Source: Phoma sp. XZ068 (taxonomy: Eukaryota; Ascomycota; Dothideomycetes; Pleosporales; Didymellaceae). From it: 64,000 bases of DNA. The DNA is taken from the NCBI GenBank assembly GCA_004835665.1, contig RBKR01000008.1, forward strand, positions 1,240,001 through 1,304,000. Reading direction: 5' to 3'. This document shows positions 33,799 through 43,433 of this stretch, piece after piece. Made by a program: the position numbers and the translations under genes. The notes under the pieces are model-generated. The model worked only from the letters and a program-made list of their open reading frames with translations, was not told the DNA's origin and made no database searches. The number at the start of each line of letters is the position of its first letter. Position 1 is the stretch's first letter.

Positions 33799-34653
33799 GT
33801 CTGGGGATGTGCCTCCTCAGCTCGCCGTCGACTACGGGCTGATTGTCCCTGTGGGGTGCGCTGCTGGTCTCGTCGAGGTCGGGCGCGGTACCGACGTCAA
33901 AGGGCTGGGAGACGCGGCTCCGGCCTGTCGAAGCGAGTTTGCGGGGTCCGCCGAGGTGCGATGCACTCACTGGGGTAAGTTGGCGAGAACCGCGAACAAA
34001 GTTGCGCGCTGCAGAAAGAAAGCAAAGGGTATCAAGAAGGGAATGTCAAGCGTGAGTGTCGTGTGGAAGCGTGCGATGATGTGGTCGTGATCGCTCGGGA
34101 TGCGGCAAGTCTTTCACAGACCGACGGCAATCTTGCCTCGGTTTCTGGCTCTCTCTTGGGCAAGCACATGCCGCGCGAGTCATCGCCACTCAACGCTTAC
34201 ACTGCATGCGCGAACACTCCGCGATTCGGAGTGCTTCTACAGATCGGGCGTGCCGTGCACAGAGACAACGAATCAAAGTCGTCGAGACTCGGGTGCGTTC
34301 TGCCTAGGTTCCTGCGGTGGTCAAGTCTCTGCCACACTCGGTGAGACCCTTCAGCGATGTATTCTTAGTTACTTCACTCCATCCGCCTTGACTGAAAGAA
34401 TACTCGAAGTCATTAAGAATGATGGCATTTTGTCATAGAACCTCGAAGTTTTAATTATTGGACTTGGTTCGTAATGGTTTCTGGGTTTCTTTGACATCTT
34501 CAGCTAAAGCAGGCATACGAATGTTGCTAATGCAGCCTTTCCAAAAACTCAACACAGGATAAGCGAAATTACAGTCTCAGATATCATGTACATTGTAAGT
34601 CTGGTCTGCTGAAATGGAACTGCCAAATATCTCTGCCACAGAGACAGGCTCTA
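33799..34653. other. PEX13 upstream region and TOS1-like gene 3' flank
   Basis: 855 bp. Frames at 33843-34055 and 34063-34438 (plus) show no recognisable features. It should hold the PEX13 promoter near 33800 and the 3' UTR of the TOS1-like gene near 34600. Confidence 0.4.
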
Positions 34654-36334
34654 TCAATCACCAATAGGGAACAACGAGTGCACCCAGCTATCTGGATCAT
34701 ACGCTACAAGAGCATCAATCTGATCCTCCGTCAACGACGCTGGAAATTCATAATCATCGTCTAGTACTCTTGCAGTAATATGCGGGTAATGCCATACCAC
34801 AGCAAACTTCAACATCCCCCCCACCGGTCTTCTGAAGTAGTTCGAGTCACCTCCCTCGAGATTGCCTTGTCGATGCATAGTGCTCTTCGCCCTCTCTTCT
34901 CCATTGCCGAGGACTTCGAAGGCATCAAATTCTCCACAGCCGGTGGACCAGCAGGAACAGGGTATGTTGTTGCGATCGTTGCCGTACTGTAGGATGCGAG
35001 GAATGGCTGCATTCAGGAACCACCATGCTGGTGCGTCCGATATGAGACCGTAGTCGCTGCCGCGGTTTTGATAGTGGTCCATTCGGAATTCGATGAAGAA
35101 GGCCTTCGAGGAGCCGGACCAGCCGTCTACCAAAGCGTCAGTGGGTTTGAAAATGTGATCAGTGTCTGAATTGCCCATACAATGTGATGTAGCATTCGGT
35201 CTCCAGTACGGGCAATTGTAATCGCACTCTTTATCGGAGAAGGCTGCAATCTCGTATTCAGAGGTGTCGAGTGTGCCATCGAAAGGCTCACTCTCAGGCG
35301 CAACCTTGTTGCCAGCGGAAGTGACGAAGCTCAACGAGTTGCCAAACGCACTGTCACCAGTCAGCAGGTGACCGAAAAATTGAGGTGAGCTCGTACTAGT
35401 CAAAGGTGCCAGACTGGCGCGGATCACCCAAATTGGCAAGAAACGAGAACCCTGTTGCTTGAGCAGGTGCTGATGATTTGTAGTATGCGACACGATCCCA
35501 GGCTGCAGCCCGTTTGCGAACGTCCGCTGTGCCGGTCATTCGATGTAAGGCCTGAGCTGGCGTGGGTTTCAACCCAATCTTAGGATGGCGCTCAAGGTCC
35601 TTGGTGACTGTTGGTGGGCTCTGGCATGTACAATTGGAACTCGTCACGTTGGCGGTTGGCATGTTCAGAACATCCGTCGTTGTAGGTGGACTTTCCGACG
35701 TGGGAAGACACGGTAAAGGCGGGCCAACATAAGTAGTGTTTGGCAATACCGTGGAGGTACTGCTAAGACCACTCGTGTAATTTGTCAAGGTAACAGTGGA
35801 AGTAACGGTGGACACAGAGCTGCAGATACTGGTAGTGGTCCATGTCCGCTTGTTGGGTGGTAGGACATAGTCCGCGCTGTCAATGTGTAAATCTCGCTGC
35901 CTCAACGCTCGCCGGCGGTTATAGAATGGTACGGTATTCCGTTTTCGCATCTTGAAGGCTTCGCCAGGCACTTGGTACACAGCGAGCTGAGAGATATTCA
36001 TGGGACCGCGGAGGTGCATGGACACCTGTGAAACACGTCAATGCCATGCTTGGGAGTGTACGATACGCAGAATCACCTCTCCAAACAACGGTGTAAGTGG
36101 ACCCATTGCTGGGTATCGAACCGTCTCATGGCCACAAATGCCGGTATTAGGGTCGACATATGTAGTACGGTTGTAGGCGCCGGGTTGACTGATATTGTTG
36201 TATGTGATGGCTGTTACCTCAGAGCAGTACTAGTTGCCATCGGAAGCCCGCTCAGCTGTCCCAGCACACAGCCTGGCGGAGGTCTTGCCATAGGCGGAAG
36301 CAACAAGGGATGTGAGGTACATGATATACTTCAT
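34654..36334 (-). CDS. TOS1-like cell-wall protein (GH16-like), interrupted by an in-frame TAG; possible pseudogene
   Basis: Reconstructed exons (minus): 36334-36077, 36025-35397, 35350-34654; introns 36026-36076 and 35351-35396; about 527 codons. MKYIMYLTSLVASAYG is a signal peptide. The N-terminal TOS1 domain (YCSEVTAITYNNISQPGAYN ... VSMHLRGPMNISQLAVYQ) is followed by a Ser/Thr-rich linker (SVSTVTSTVTLTNYTSG), and then the C-terminal domain FDYAFGNSLSF, CNCPYW-like CDYNCPYW, CSCWSTGCGEFDAFEVL, SNYFRRP. The GCGEFD motif is the GH16-like ExDxxE-type site. Codon 35 (36232-36230) is TAG just after DGN and before YC, where related proteins have Trp (DGNWYC); TGG to TAG is one change. No phase-correct, well-supported intron removes it. 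Either a pseudogene, a strain allele, readthrough or an assembly error. Everything downstream is intact. Confidence 0.8.
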
Positions 36335-37200
36335 AGCTGATAAGTCGGGTAGTTGAACTTGTGAAGCAATGTTGTATGGTGGATGAGGGCAAACTCAGGG
36401 TTGTCATTGGATGTGTACGTGAAGGTGGAGCGGTGCGAAGGCCATGTGGGACGCCGTGCATGGTACTTGTACGCTGCGCACGGACTTGGGCTTAGGGAAG
36501 TAGCAAAGCAGAGGAAGGTGTGTTGATGAATGTCAACGACCTCTTCGCGCCTTCCTTTGTAAGGCACAACACACTTGCATTCGCAGCACTCGGTGACCTC
36601 AACATTACAGTTTTCTGCTTCGTGACTCTCATAATAAGGTGCACAACGCAAAGAACAGTGACCAAGGATCAGCATGTCGAGATATGAATTCTATCGAACA
36701 ATTAGCGCTTGTTCGTGCTTTGATCTTTTGAGGGCAAAAGTGTGTGCGGTTGCAAGAGTATCAGAATTGTCGAGTTGAATGCATCGTCCTTAAAGGGACT
36801 GATATAAGAGGTGCCAGAAAGAGCATCGAGAAATCATCATTGTGCGAGGAGAGTGGAGTGGTTGAACTTACCATATATCAAACGGACACTGAAGCATCCG
36901 CAGCTTGAGTTTTCCGGGCGCTGTTACAGCGGCCAAGAGATATCCATGGCATGTAAATGCAAGATATGTGTGAAGACCTGCCTGTGTGTTGTGGTGTTCG
37001 AGATGGGCAGTTCGAAGATTTTGTTTGAGGCTCACGGCGCCGAAAGTCCGGGCAACCGTGCGCCTGCCATTTTCCTGGCGGCGCACCCCCGTTAGCGCCT
37101 ACCTAAGCGAATTTCTGCCATTTCGCCCACCGTTAACGATCTCTCGTGCCTCATCTCGACTCCAAGTACTAACTCCAGCCCCTCGTACAAATCCTCCAAA
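36335..37200. other. Divergent upstream region of the TOS1-like gene and RPS13
   Basis: 866 bp between two genes on opposite strands. The RPS13 side ends in a C/T-rich leader with an ACTAAC at about 37166, which may reflect a 5' UTR intron. A minus-strand frame at 36331-36675 is not recognisable. Confidence 0.4.
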
Positions 37201-37872
37201 ATGGGTCGTCTTCACAGCAACGGAAAGGGAATATCGGCCTCCGCCGTCCCCTACTCTCGCAACCCCCCCGCTTGGTTGAAAACCACTCCCGAGCAGGTTG
37301 TTGAGCAGATCGGCAAGCTCGCAAAGAAGGGTGCCACTCCCTCCCAGATTGGCGAGATCCTTCGTGACTCTCACGGCATTGCCCAGGTCAAGGGTAAGTT
37401 TTGCGCATTCTGAGCGACGTCGCGCACGCGCTAATATCTTGCAGTTGTCACCGGTAACAAGATCCTCCGTATCTTGAAGTCGAACGGTACGGTACCCTGC
37501 CCATGTTGAAGCGCAAGTCAACGACAGCTCTGCCCGCGTGCATCTGTTGCGCTATATAAAACTGCCTCTGTTTAGTGCAAAGCTGACAGGGAGCCATTAG
37601 GCCTCGCCCCCGAGATCCCCGAGGACCTCTACATGCTCATCAAGAAGGCTGTTGCCGTCCGCAAGCACCTTTCCACCAACCGCAAGGACAAGGACTCCAA
37701 GTTGTACGTTGGCACAATACCTGGATAGAAAGGCATCGTACTAACAATGCGCAGCCGCCTCATTCTCATCGAGTCCCGTATCCACCGTCTCTCCCGCTAC
37801 TACAAGACCGTCGGTGCCCTCCCCCCTACCTGGAGGTACGAGAGCGCCACCGCCTCCACCCTTGTCGCATAA
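37201..37872 (+). CDS. RPS13: 40S ribosomal protein S13 (uS15)
   Basis: Four exons: 37201-37393, 37445-37486, 37601-37703, 37755-37872; introns 37394-37444, 37487-37600 and 37704-37754, all GT-AG. The 151-residue product is the exact family length: MGRLHSNGKGIS, PPAWLKTTPEQV, KKGATPSQIGEILRDSHGIAQVK, ILRILKSNGLAPEIPEDLYMLIKKAVAVRKHL, and the ending ESRIHRLSRYYKTVGALPPTWRYES. uS15 binds 18S rRNA helices h20-h22 in the small-subunit platform. Exon phases (1, 1, 2) fit throughout. High intron number with a short second exon (42 bp) is normal for fungal ribosomal protein genes. Confidence 0.97.
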
Positions 37873-38329
37873 GCGCGTGTGGAAGTAGTATGAGTGGGCG
37901 TGGAAGTAGAAAATATCCAAACGGAGTTTCACGGGCATGGATGCTTTACGGACTACCCATAAAAGGGAGTTCGATCATGATATGGGACGAATGAAAAGCA
38001 TTACCTCAATTCAAACACATTCTCGTGCATTGTTTTCTATCTTTTTGCATGTGATGTCAGACATGGGGGAATCTCATTGAGTCCATCGGCCATGTCCATT
38101 TATGCTCCCAATGGAACAGATGCTACCGCCTTCTTCTTGGCGTCCATGGCCTTACTGCTCTGCTGAGTCCATAGCCTTGCTTTCGTGCTTGGTCCAGTAT
38201 TGCTGCCGCCCCGTCCAAAGAGCGCTTTCGAGTTGCATCTTTGTAGCAACCGCCCTCTCCATAGATCTACCAATTGCACAGGTACCCTTCGTTGTGACTT
38301 GTTGTAACTGCTCCTCATGTCCACTGCTC
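37873..38329. other. Convergent intergenic region of RPS13 and SDC1
   Basis: 457 bp between two 3' ends; 3' UTRs only, no gene recognised. Confidence 0.4.
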
Positions 38330-38818
38330 TCACCCTTCAATCTCAGCACTCTTCATAGCCAAGAATTCGCTCAAGAACTTCAGCGGTTTCTCTGGCTCGT
38401 TCGTTGCCAGATGCTTCATCGCCTCCAGCAGATGCGGCGTGACGTGCTGGTTCAAGTACACGCGTGTTGGGCTACCATGGGGTATGGGTTGTGTGGGCGC
38501 TTGCTGTGGTGCACTGGGGTGCGGTGAGTTGCGCGACGATGCTGGCGCTGCAGGCGCAGGTGTTGGTGTAGGCGCTGAGACGGGTGCTGGGGTGGGTGTT
38601 GGTTGCGCTTCTGGGAGGGGTGCTGTTTGAGGTTGTGACTGTGGCAGAGTCAGCAGAGAATCATTCCGAGGAGGGAGGTGACATACTTCTGTGCTGACTG
38701 GAATCTCTGTAGAGTCTGCCATTGTCACGTCTGCTGCCTCTGTGTTGGTGCCATTTGTAATGGGCGTAGGTTCTATTTCTGCGACTTGCGGCGCGGCTTC
38801 TGGTGTCGGTTCAGCCAT
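38330..38818 (-). CDS. SDC1: Dpy-30-motif COMPASS subunit Sdc1
   Basis: Minus-strand exons 38818-38687 and 38638-38330; intron 38639-38686 (GTATGT...CCACAG), 48 bp, in frame and stop-free; 146 residues. The N-terminal two thirds are Pro/Ala/Thr/Gln-rich and probably disordered. The C-terminus has the Dpy-30 motif: RVYLNQHVTPHLLEAMKHLA followed by PEKPLKFLSEFLAMKSAE, two amphipathic helices that dimerise and bind the Ash2/Bre2 subunit. Sdc1 is a core part of the Set1/COMPASS histone H3K4 methyltransferase. The intron is supported by its branch-like CTGACT and by its position in an otherwise Pro-rich stretch; a continuous reading would add 16 residues. Confidence 0.9.
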   Translation of the reverse strand: MAEPTPEAAPQVAEIEPTPITNGTNTEAADVTMADSTEIPVSTEVCHLPPRNDSLLTLPQSQPQTAPLPEAQPTPTPAPVSAPTPTPAPAAPASSRNSPHPSAPQQAPTQPIPHGSPTRVYLNQHVTPHLLEAMKHLATNEPEKPLKFLSEFLAMKSAEIEG

Positions 38819-39374
38819 GTTGAGTGTTCGGACCAGCGTGTAGTCTAATACGGCGCGTGAATCAAGTGACCGGGAAAAGTTTGGGGTCGCTTTTGTAGTA
38901 CGCTGGTGGTTCGTGAAGGTTGCACCGTGCCGGACTTGGAGCTCAATGCTCGGTGATGCAGTTTCGCGCTAGTGAGCTATCCTCGAGGCAATAGAGCATG
39001 AACACTCGTAACAGAACAAAAGTGGATATTCGCGGAATGTAACTATGCACTGAATTCAGATACAAGCCTGGCTCATCGTCCCAGAACAGTTGCCTTCATA
39101 CTAAAGAAGCTTATTATAGCGGAGGAACCACAAGCCATAAGCATGCATCAGCTACCACCTCTCACTTCTCACGCCCATGTTGATTTCGGCATAGCCGTCG
39201 TGACATTGCACTAGTTGAACTTGTGGCGGCCACGTCTTTGTTCATCGTATTTGAAGACCATCTGTTGGTAGCAAACAAAAGGCTTTGAGCCAGCACGACT
39301 TCAGAGGCCTTGTGAATGCAGTGTAATACCATCGCAACCTCGACGATCTATACGCACACAGGTTTGAAAACAAA
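38819..39374. other. Divergent intergenic region
   Basis: 556 bp between SDC1 and the small plus-strand gene at 39375. No gene, repeat or RNA recognised. Confidence 0.4.
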
Positions 39375-39908
39375 ATGTGCTACTACAGACTTCACATATT
39401 CCTAACTTGCGGTCATTCGACGTTTTCGGATATGCCTATTGGATTTTGTAAAGCGGCAGAATGCGTTTCTGTTCGATTTCCGGGCTCGAAGCCGCGAAGA
39501 AAGTCTACCGTGTCGGATTCCTCTGGTAGACACTCGAGAGCAGACAACGTGGATCCCGACCTTGACCTGGCGACAAAAGCGATACGGCCATGCGCTACAA
39601 GTCAGATACATCCACTGCAAACCAGACGACTTGAGCGATTGTGTGCAGTCTGTCAGCATGAGAGAAACTCAAGGCTGAAGGCACTTGAGTCACTCAACAG
39701 TGAGATTCATTTCGAGCCTAGGCGATGGCAATTCAAGTACCAAGGTGCAAACACCTCGATGCAGCAGGATGAACGGCCGAAGGGGGGAGTCTCTGATACA
39801 GGAAAAGGGACCACGTGGGATGTGACTACGACATTGAACAGTCTAATGACCAGCAGCTCAAGTTGGATGAAGGATTGGAAGGGTCAGGAAGCCAATATTG
39901 TCAATTGA
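39375..39908 (+). CDS. Hypothetical small Cys-containing protein
   Basis: Single uninterrupted frame, 177 residues, starting MCYYRLHIFLTCGHSTFSDMPIGFCKAAEC. The opening C-x-Y-x(5-9)-C-G-H with further Cys (CKAAEC) and a downstream CAVCQHERN resembles a group of small proteins in filamentous fungi in which Cys and His residues at the start and a CxxC later could bind zinc. I recall this style of sequence but no function. There is no signal peptide or membrane helix. The tail (after about residue 120) is low in distinctive features. The ATG follows AACAAA, an acceptable context. Confidence 0.5.
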   Translation: MCYYRLHIFLTCGHSTFSDMPIGFCKAAECVSVRFPGSKPRRKSTVSDSSGRHSRADNVDPDLDLATKAIRPCATSQIHPLQTRRLERLCAVCQHERNSRLKALESLNSEIHFEPRRWQFKYQGANTSMQQDERPKGGVSDTGKGTTWDVTTTLNSLMTSSSSWMKDWKGQEANIVN

Positions 39909-40136
39909 GATTGTTGTTGTTCAAGCCAATCGACGGCTTTGAGATGGTGCTGATGGCCATCTTTGATAAATCACGTGTACTAGTGCGGTTCGGCTTGCGG
40001 ATCTCGAAGCTCAACCTCACAGCACGCGCGACAACGACCAGCTCCTCTCGCCAATTGACCGCACCACGCCCTACCGAACTCCTCGGAGAATCTCGCAACT
40101 ACTCGAACCGACAGCGCACAGCGCCCAACCGCCACA

Positions 40137-40592
40137 ATGCCTACACCGGAGTCCGCCATGTTCCTGGCTAAGAAGCCAAAGGTTGCGCCCACCTTCGAGG
40201 GTGTCGACTACGACGACAACGTTGCCTTGAAGGGTGCACAGGATGCCATTATCCGCGAGCAATGGGTCCAGAGCATGATGGCGAGGCTGGTCAGGGAAGA
40301 GCTGGGCAAGTGCTACAGGAGGGAAGGGGTCAACCACTTGGAGAAATGTGGAGACCTGCGAGGTATGACGCCCTTGCAATACCCGGGCTACAACCGCCAT
40401 TTGTTTGTTGCTTTTAGCAGAGGCAATGGCAATGTTATGGAGCGCGGAGACCAATTGTGTCCAGCGGGGCCGTTTGCTAACGAAAGCTTGATAGAGCGAT
40501 ACTTTGAGCTCCTGAAGAGCGCCAAAGTCAAGGGCTACCTGTTTGCCCAGCAGAACTACAACGACATTTCGGCATCGAAGCCGGCTGCTTAG
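40137..40592 (+). CDS. Complex I accessory subunit, NDUFB10/PDSW type (fungal 12 kDa subunit)
   Basis: Exons 40137-40362 and 40495-40592; intron 40363-40494 (GTATGA...GATAG, CTAAC branch), 132 bp and stop-free in frame; spliced product 107 residues. Landmarks: MPTPESAMFLAKKPKVAPTFEGVDYDDN, QDAIIREQWVQSMMARLVREELGKCYRREGVNHLEKCGDLRERYFELLKSAKVKGYLFAQQNY. The splice joins DLR to ERYFELL, completing the family helix; the unspliced reading would insert 44 unrelated residues. The two Cys (GKC and EKC) are candidates for an intermembrane-space disulfide as in the NDUFB10 group. It has no cleavable presequence. I take it to be the homolog of the N. crassa 12.3 kDa subunit, from memory. Confidence 0.88.
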   Translation: MPTPESAMFLAKKPKVAPTFEGVDYDDNVALKGAQDAIIREQWVQSMMARLVREELGKCYRREGVNHLEKCGDLRGMTPLQYPGYNRHLFVAFSRGNGNVMERGDQLCPAGPFANESLIERYFELLKSAKVKGYLFAQQNYNDISASKPAA

Positions 40593-41020
40593 GAGCTCCG
40601 AGCAGCGATACCTGGCGAGGGGGGGGGGCTAGACAAGTAGACAGCAGAGACAGAGACCTGCGCAGAGACAAACCGCAGTGTGAGCACTTGTGACGATACG
40701 AATTCAGGCGTTGGACAAGAACTACAACCGGAGGGTTGCTCATGTCAATCTGCAGAAGCAGACCTGTACATATACCTGGCAGACACAGAGAGGACGAACA
40801 TGCATGATTTGGTTTGAAACCAGTTACACCACATCTCATTCCAGATTCAGTGTGCCGTCTGCATAATGTTATATCATGCGTCTTTGCTAACAGTGCAAAG
40901 GTTGCTTGTATGCGCATATTGAGCAAATCTAGGCCTATATGATGCAGGCCAAGGCTAGCGTCTCAGAACCCCACCATTATAGCTGCATCATTCCGTAAAC
41001 AACATCCAGCGCTCCACAAG
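40593..41020. other. Intergenic region before PalC
   Basis: 428 bp, with a G10 run at about 40620-40629 just after the complex I gene. No gene recognised; includes the PalC promoter. Confidence 0.4.
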
Positions 41021-42475
41021 ATGCCTTACCCTTTCGCATTACCGACTACCTCGAGTATAACATTTATCGACTTTTTCAACAGCAGCACACATCCTTCCTT
41101 GCCAAACTGCGCAACCACAGCGCGAGGCGTCGTTCGCGATGTCTTGAAACGACATAAGCGTATTCCTCCTTCCTCGCAAGCCTCGAACCTTTCGACCGTA
41201 CTCTCCGCTCTCAATGATTACATCCCGTACCTGTTCGCACTAGATGCAGGACTAAGTGGTACAGCTTGCGCTGGGGAAGAGATAGACTTAGTCCTGGTCA
41301 AAGAGCTGGAAGTCGAATGGCGCTCAACACTCGGTACTTCGATTCCTGGTCGCGAGCCAGCTCGAGTAAAGCTCAAGAGTCTCGAGAGCGAGCTCTGCTT
41401 TGCCCTCTCAACATTGGCATATGTCTACAGCCTACAGGCTCGGGCACAGCTACATACTCTCTACAGTGCCATGCTTCCAAGTCCTGAACAGCGCGCAACG
41501 GCGATTGGAAATGCTATGAAGCACTTTCTCGACGCGAATTCCGTACACACATACTTGGTCAATAGGGCAGGGCAATGGCATAGTCAGCCTGCAGCGATAG
41601 ACATCTCTGCAGCTGTGATGGGTGCACTCGCTGAGCTCACCATGGCTGAGGCTACACTGATCACGGTGTTGAAGGACGACCCGTACCCAGCTGTCGTGAT
41701 TGAAGATAGAAACAAGGACAGCAAAGACTGGATGTTTAGAGGAGTTGATATACCCAAAGTTCGCGCGCACCTCTTCGCCCGCTTGTGTCTTGCTTCCTCA
41801 GAGCATGCAGCTAAAGCACAAGCCATGCTTGGCCGGTCCTCTAAGGTCAATGATGATCTGATCAAGTACGTTGACGACCTTCGGAGGACCGCGAAAGGCA
41901 AGGCATGTCGATTCCTAGCCTGCGACTCCGAGGCTGGCGGTAAAACTGGTGAAGGTATTGCCTGGTTGCGCGGCGCGAAGAAAGAACTAGGATTTGCATA
42001 TACTGGTGCGGATCAAGAGAAGAAGTCGTTTGGGTTCTCGAAACTCAAAAAGGAGTTTCATGAGAAGAAAGAAGATCGAAAGATCGAAAAAGGCGATGGA
42101 TGGGGTGCCGACGCAGGTAAATTTGAGGAAGGCCGTATTGTGGATATGCTGATGAAGAAGTGGGAAAAGATGAATGACACGGTAAGAACGGCATCAACAC
42201 GGAAAAGGCACATCGCTAATACGGCGCACCAGGTGGGCGTCCAGCTGGTTCCACCTTCGGAGCCACTGCTCGCAAGCATGCCTTCCGGCCGGGAATACCA
42301 CACGACCAAGCTGTGGATTGTACCAGCTCTTGACGAAGATTCGCTTGTCCGTATGAGGGCACCTCCTGACCCTACTGAAGCTTTCGAGGGAGAAGAGGAT
42401 GACAGTGCAGATGAAGACCAAAGGACAGCGCCAGGAGCCTTTCCCACTCATCATGCTAGCACAAGCTATTATTGA
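41021..42475 (+). CDS. palC: PalC/Rim23-type BRO1-domain protein of ambient-pH signalling
   Basis: Exons 41021-42181 and 42233-42475; intron 42182-42232 (GTAAGA...CCAG), 51 bp, in frame and stop-free; 467 residues. It starts MPYPFALPTTSSITFIDFF as PalC proteins do. A BRO1 domain occupies most of the first 330 residues (LESELCFALSTLAYVYSLQARAQL, AAVMGALAELTMAEATL). A Lys-rich stretch SFGFSKLKKEFHEKKEDRK and KKWEKMNDT precede the conserved tail VQLVPPSEPLLASMPSGREYH and RMRAPPDPTEAF. PalC binds the ESCRT-III subunit Vps32 and links the PalH/PalF receptor to PalB processing of PacC at the plasma membrane. Splicing restores EKMNDT-VGVQLVPPSEP; without it 17 basic residues intervene. Confidence 0.93.
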   Translation: MPYPFALPTTSSITFIDFFNSSTHPSLPNCATTARGVVRDVLKRHKRIPPSSQASNLSTVLSALNDYIPYLFALDAGLSGTACAGEEIDLVLVKELEVEWRSTLGTSIPGREPARVKLKSLESELCFALSTLAYVYSLQARAQLHTLYSAMLPSPEQRATAIGNAMKHFLDANSVHTYLVNRAGQWHSQPAAIDISAAVMGALAELTMAEATLITVLKDDPYPAVVIEDRNKDSKDWMFRGVDIPKVRAHLFARLCLASSEHAAKAQAMLGRSSKVNDDLIKYVDDLRRTAKGKACRFLACDSEAGGKTGEGIAWLRGAKKELGFAYTGADQEKKSFGFSKLKKEFHEKKEDRKIEKGDGWGADAGKFEEGRIVDMLMKKWEKMNDTVRTASTRKRHIANTAHQVGVQLVPPSEPLLASMPSGREYHTTKLWIVPALDEDSLVRMRAPPDPTEAFEGEEDDSADEDQRTAPGAFPTHHASTSYY

Positions 42476-43433
42476 GACAACATGTCGACTATCTCGACTG
42501 CGTTGGTCATGCATTCGAACACCAAAGCAATGTGTTACTCGATCGCAATCCCGATTGTAAAGTTACTGCCGGACGACAGGATGTTGATCTTCATGGACAC
42601 AGTGAAAACGATACTACCCCACGATTTATTGACGCCCTTCACGCTGCCAGTTCAAGCGACAGACAAATGATACAGTAATTGATACGTGCCTTACGTTGTC
42701 GTGCAGTAGGTGGATATCGACAGTTCTAAGCCACGGGTAGGACCGTTGCAGAAGTAACAACCCATTCCCGTTTGAGCAGGTCCAGGCGTGCGGAATGAGA
42801 TCAGCCTGGGTATTCATGCTTAGCTTGTAGATATCGGAGGAGTTCCGTATCAAGACAGCAACAATCAACACCGCAAGCTACGGTACGATAGCCGCACAAT
42901 AGCAAACATTTGCAGTTGGAGGCCTACCAATTCTGCCCAAGTCTTCTCTTTGTCCAAAGTTCTGGGTTATTCATTGCAGCTGCAAGGTTGCGTTTGTACC
43001 ACTCCTGACCAACTCCTTGCATCCTGGCCCCCGGCACGCGATCTTCCCCACACCGACGCTAACGATCCCAAGCACCCTGATAAAGAGATAGGGACGCGAG
43101 CCGCCTGCACCCGTCATTCGCTGTTCAACGCCCTAACGCGGCAAGTTTACGCTGTACCCAGCACTACTGGCAGATAGGCGTGCACGCGTACCAATGTGTC
43201 GCCCTTTGCCATGCGCATTTGGCGAGAAGTAGCGGTTCGCATTCCCCGCTCGTGGCTCGTAACAACGATTGGGGGCAAGATTGGCAGGTGATCTTGATAT
43301 AATACCAACGTCGCTCACTGTTAGGTTGTCTTACACTTCTTTGTTATATCATTTGACTTGTGCCTGACTTGTTGCTGCTTCGACGTTGTGTTCAGCCAGC
43401 CACCGACACCTTCAGAATCGTGGATGCGTAGTT
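42476..43433. other. Permease upstream region
   Basis: 958 bp between PalC and the permease, both plus strand. Only short frames (42482-42670, 42950-43177). Probably PalC 3' UTR and the permease promoter; nothing specific recognised. Confidence 0.4.

Noticed and set aside
36090..36130. GGTTCGATACCC on the minus strand, similar to a tRNA T-arm/B box
   Set aside because: It lies inside the TOS1-like coding exon, with no matching acceptor, D or anticodon arm.
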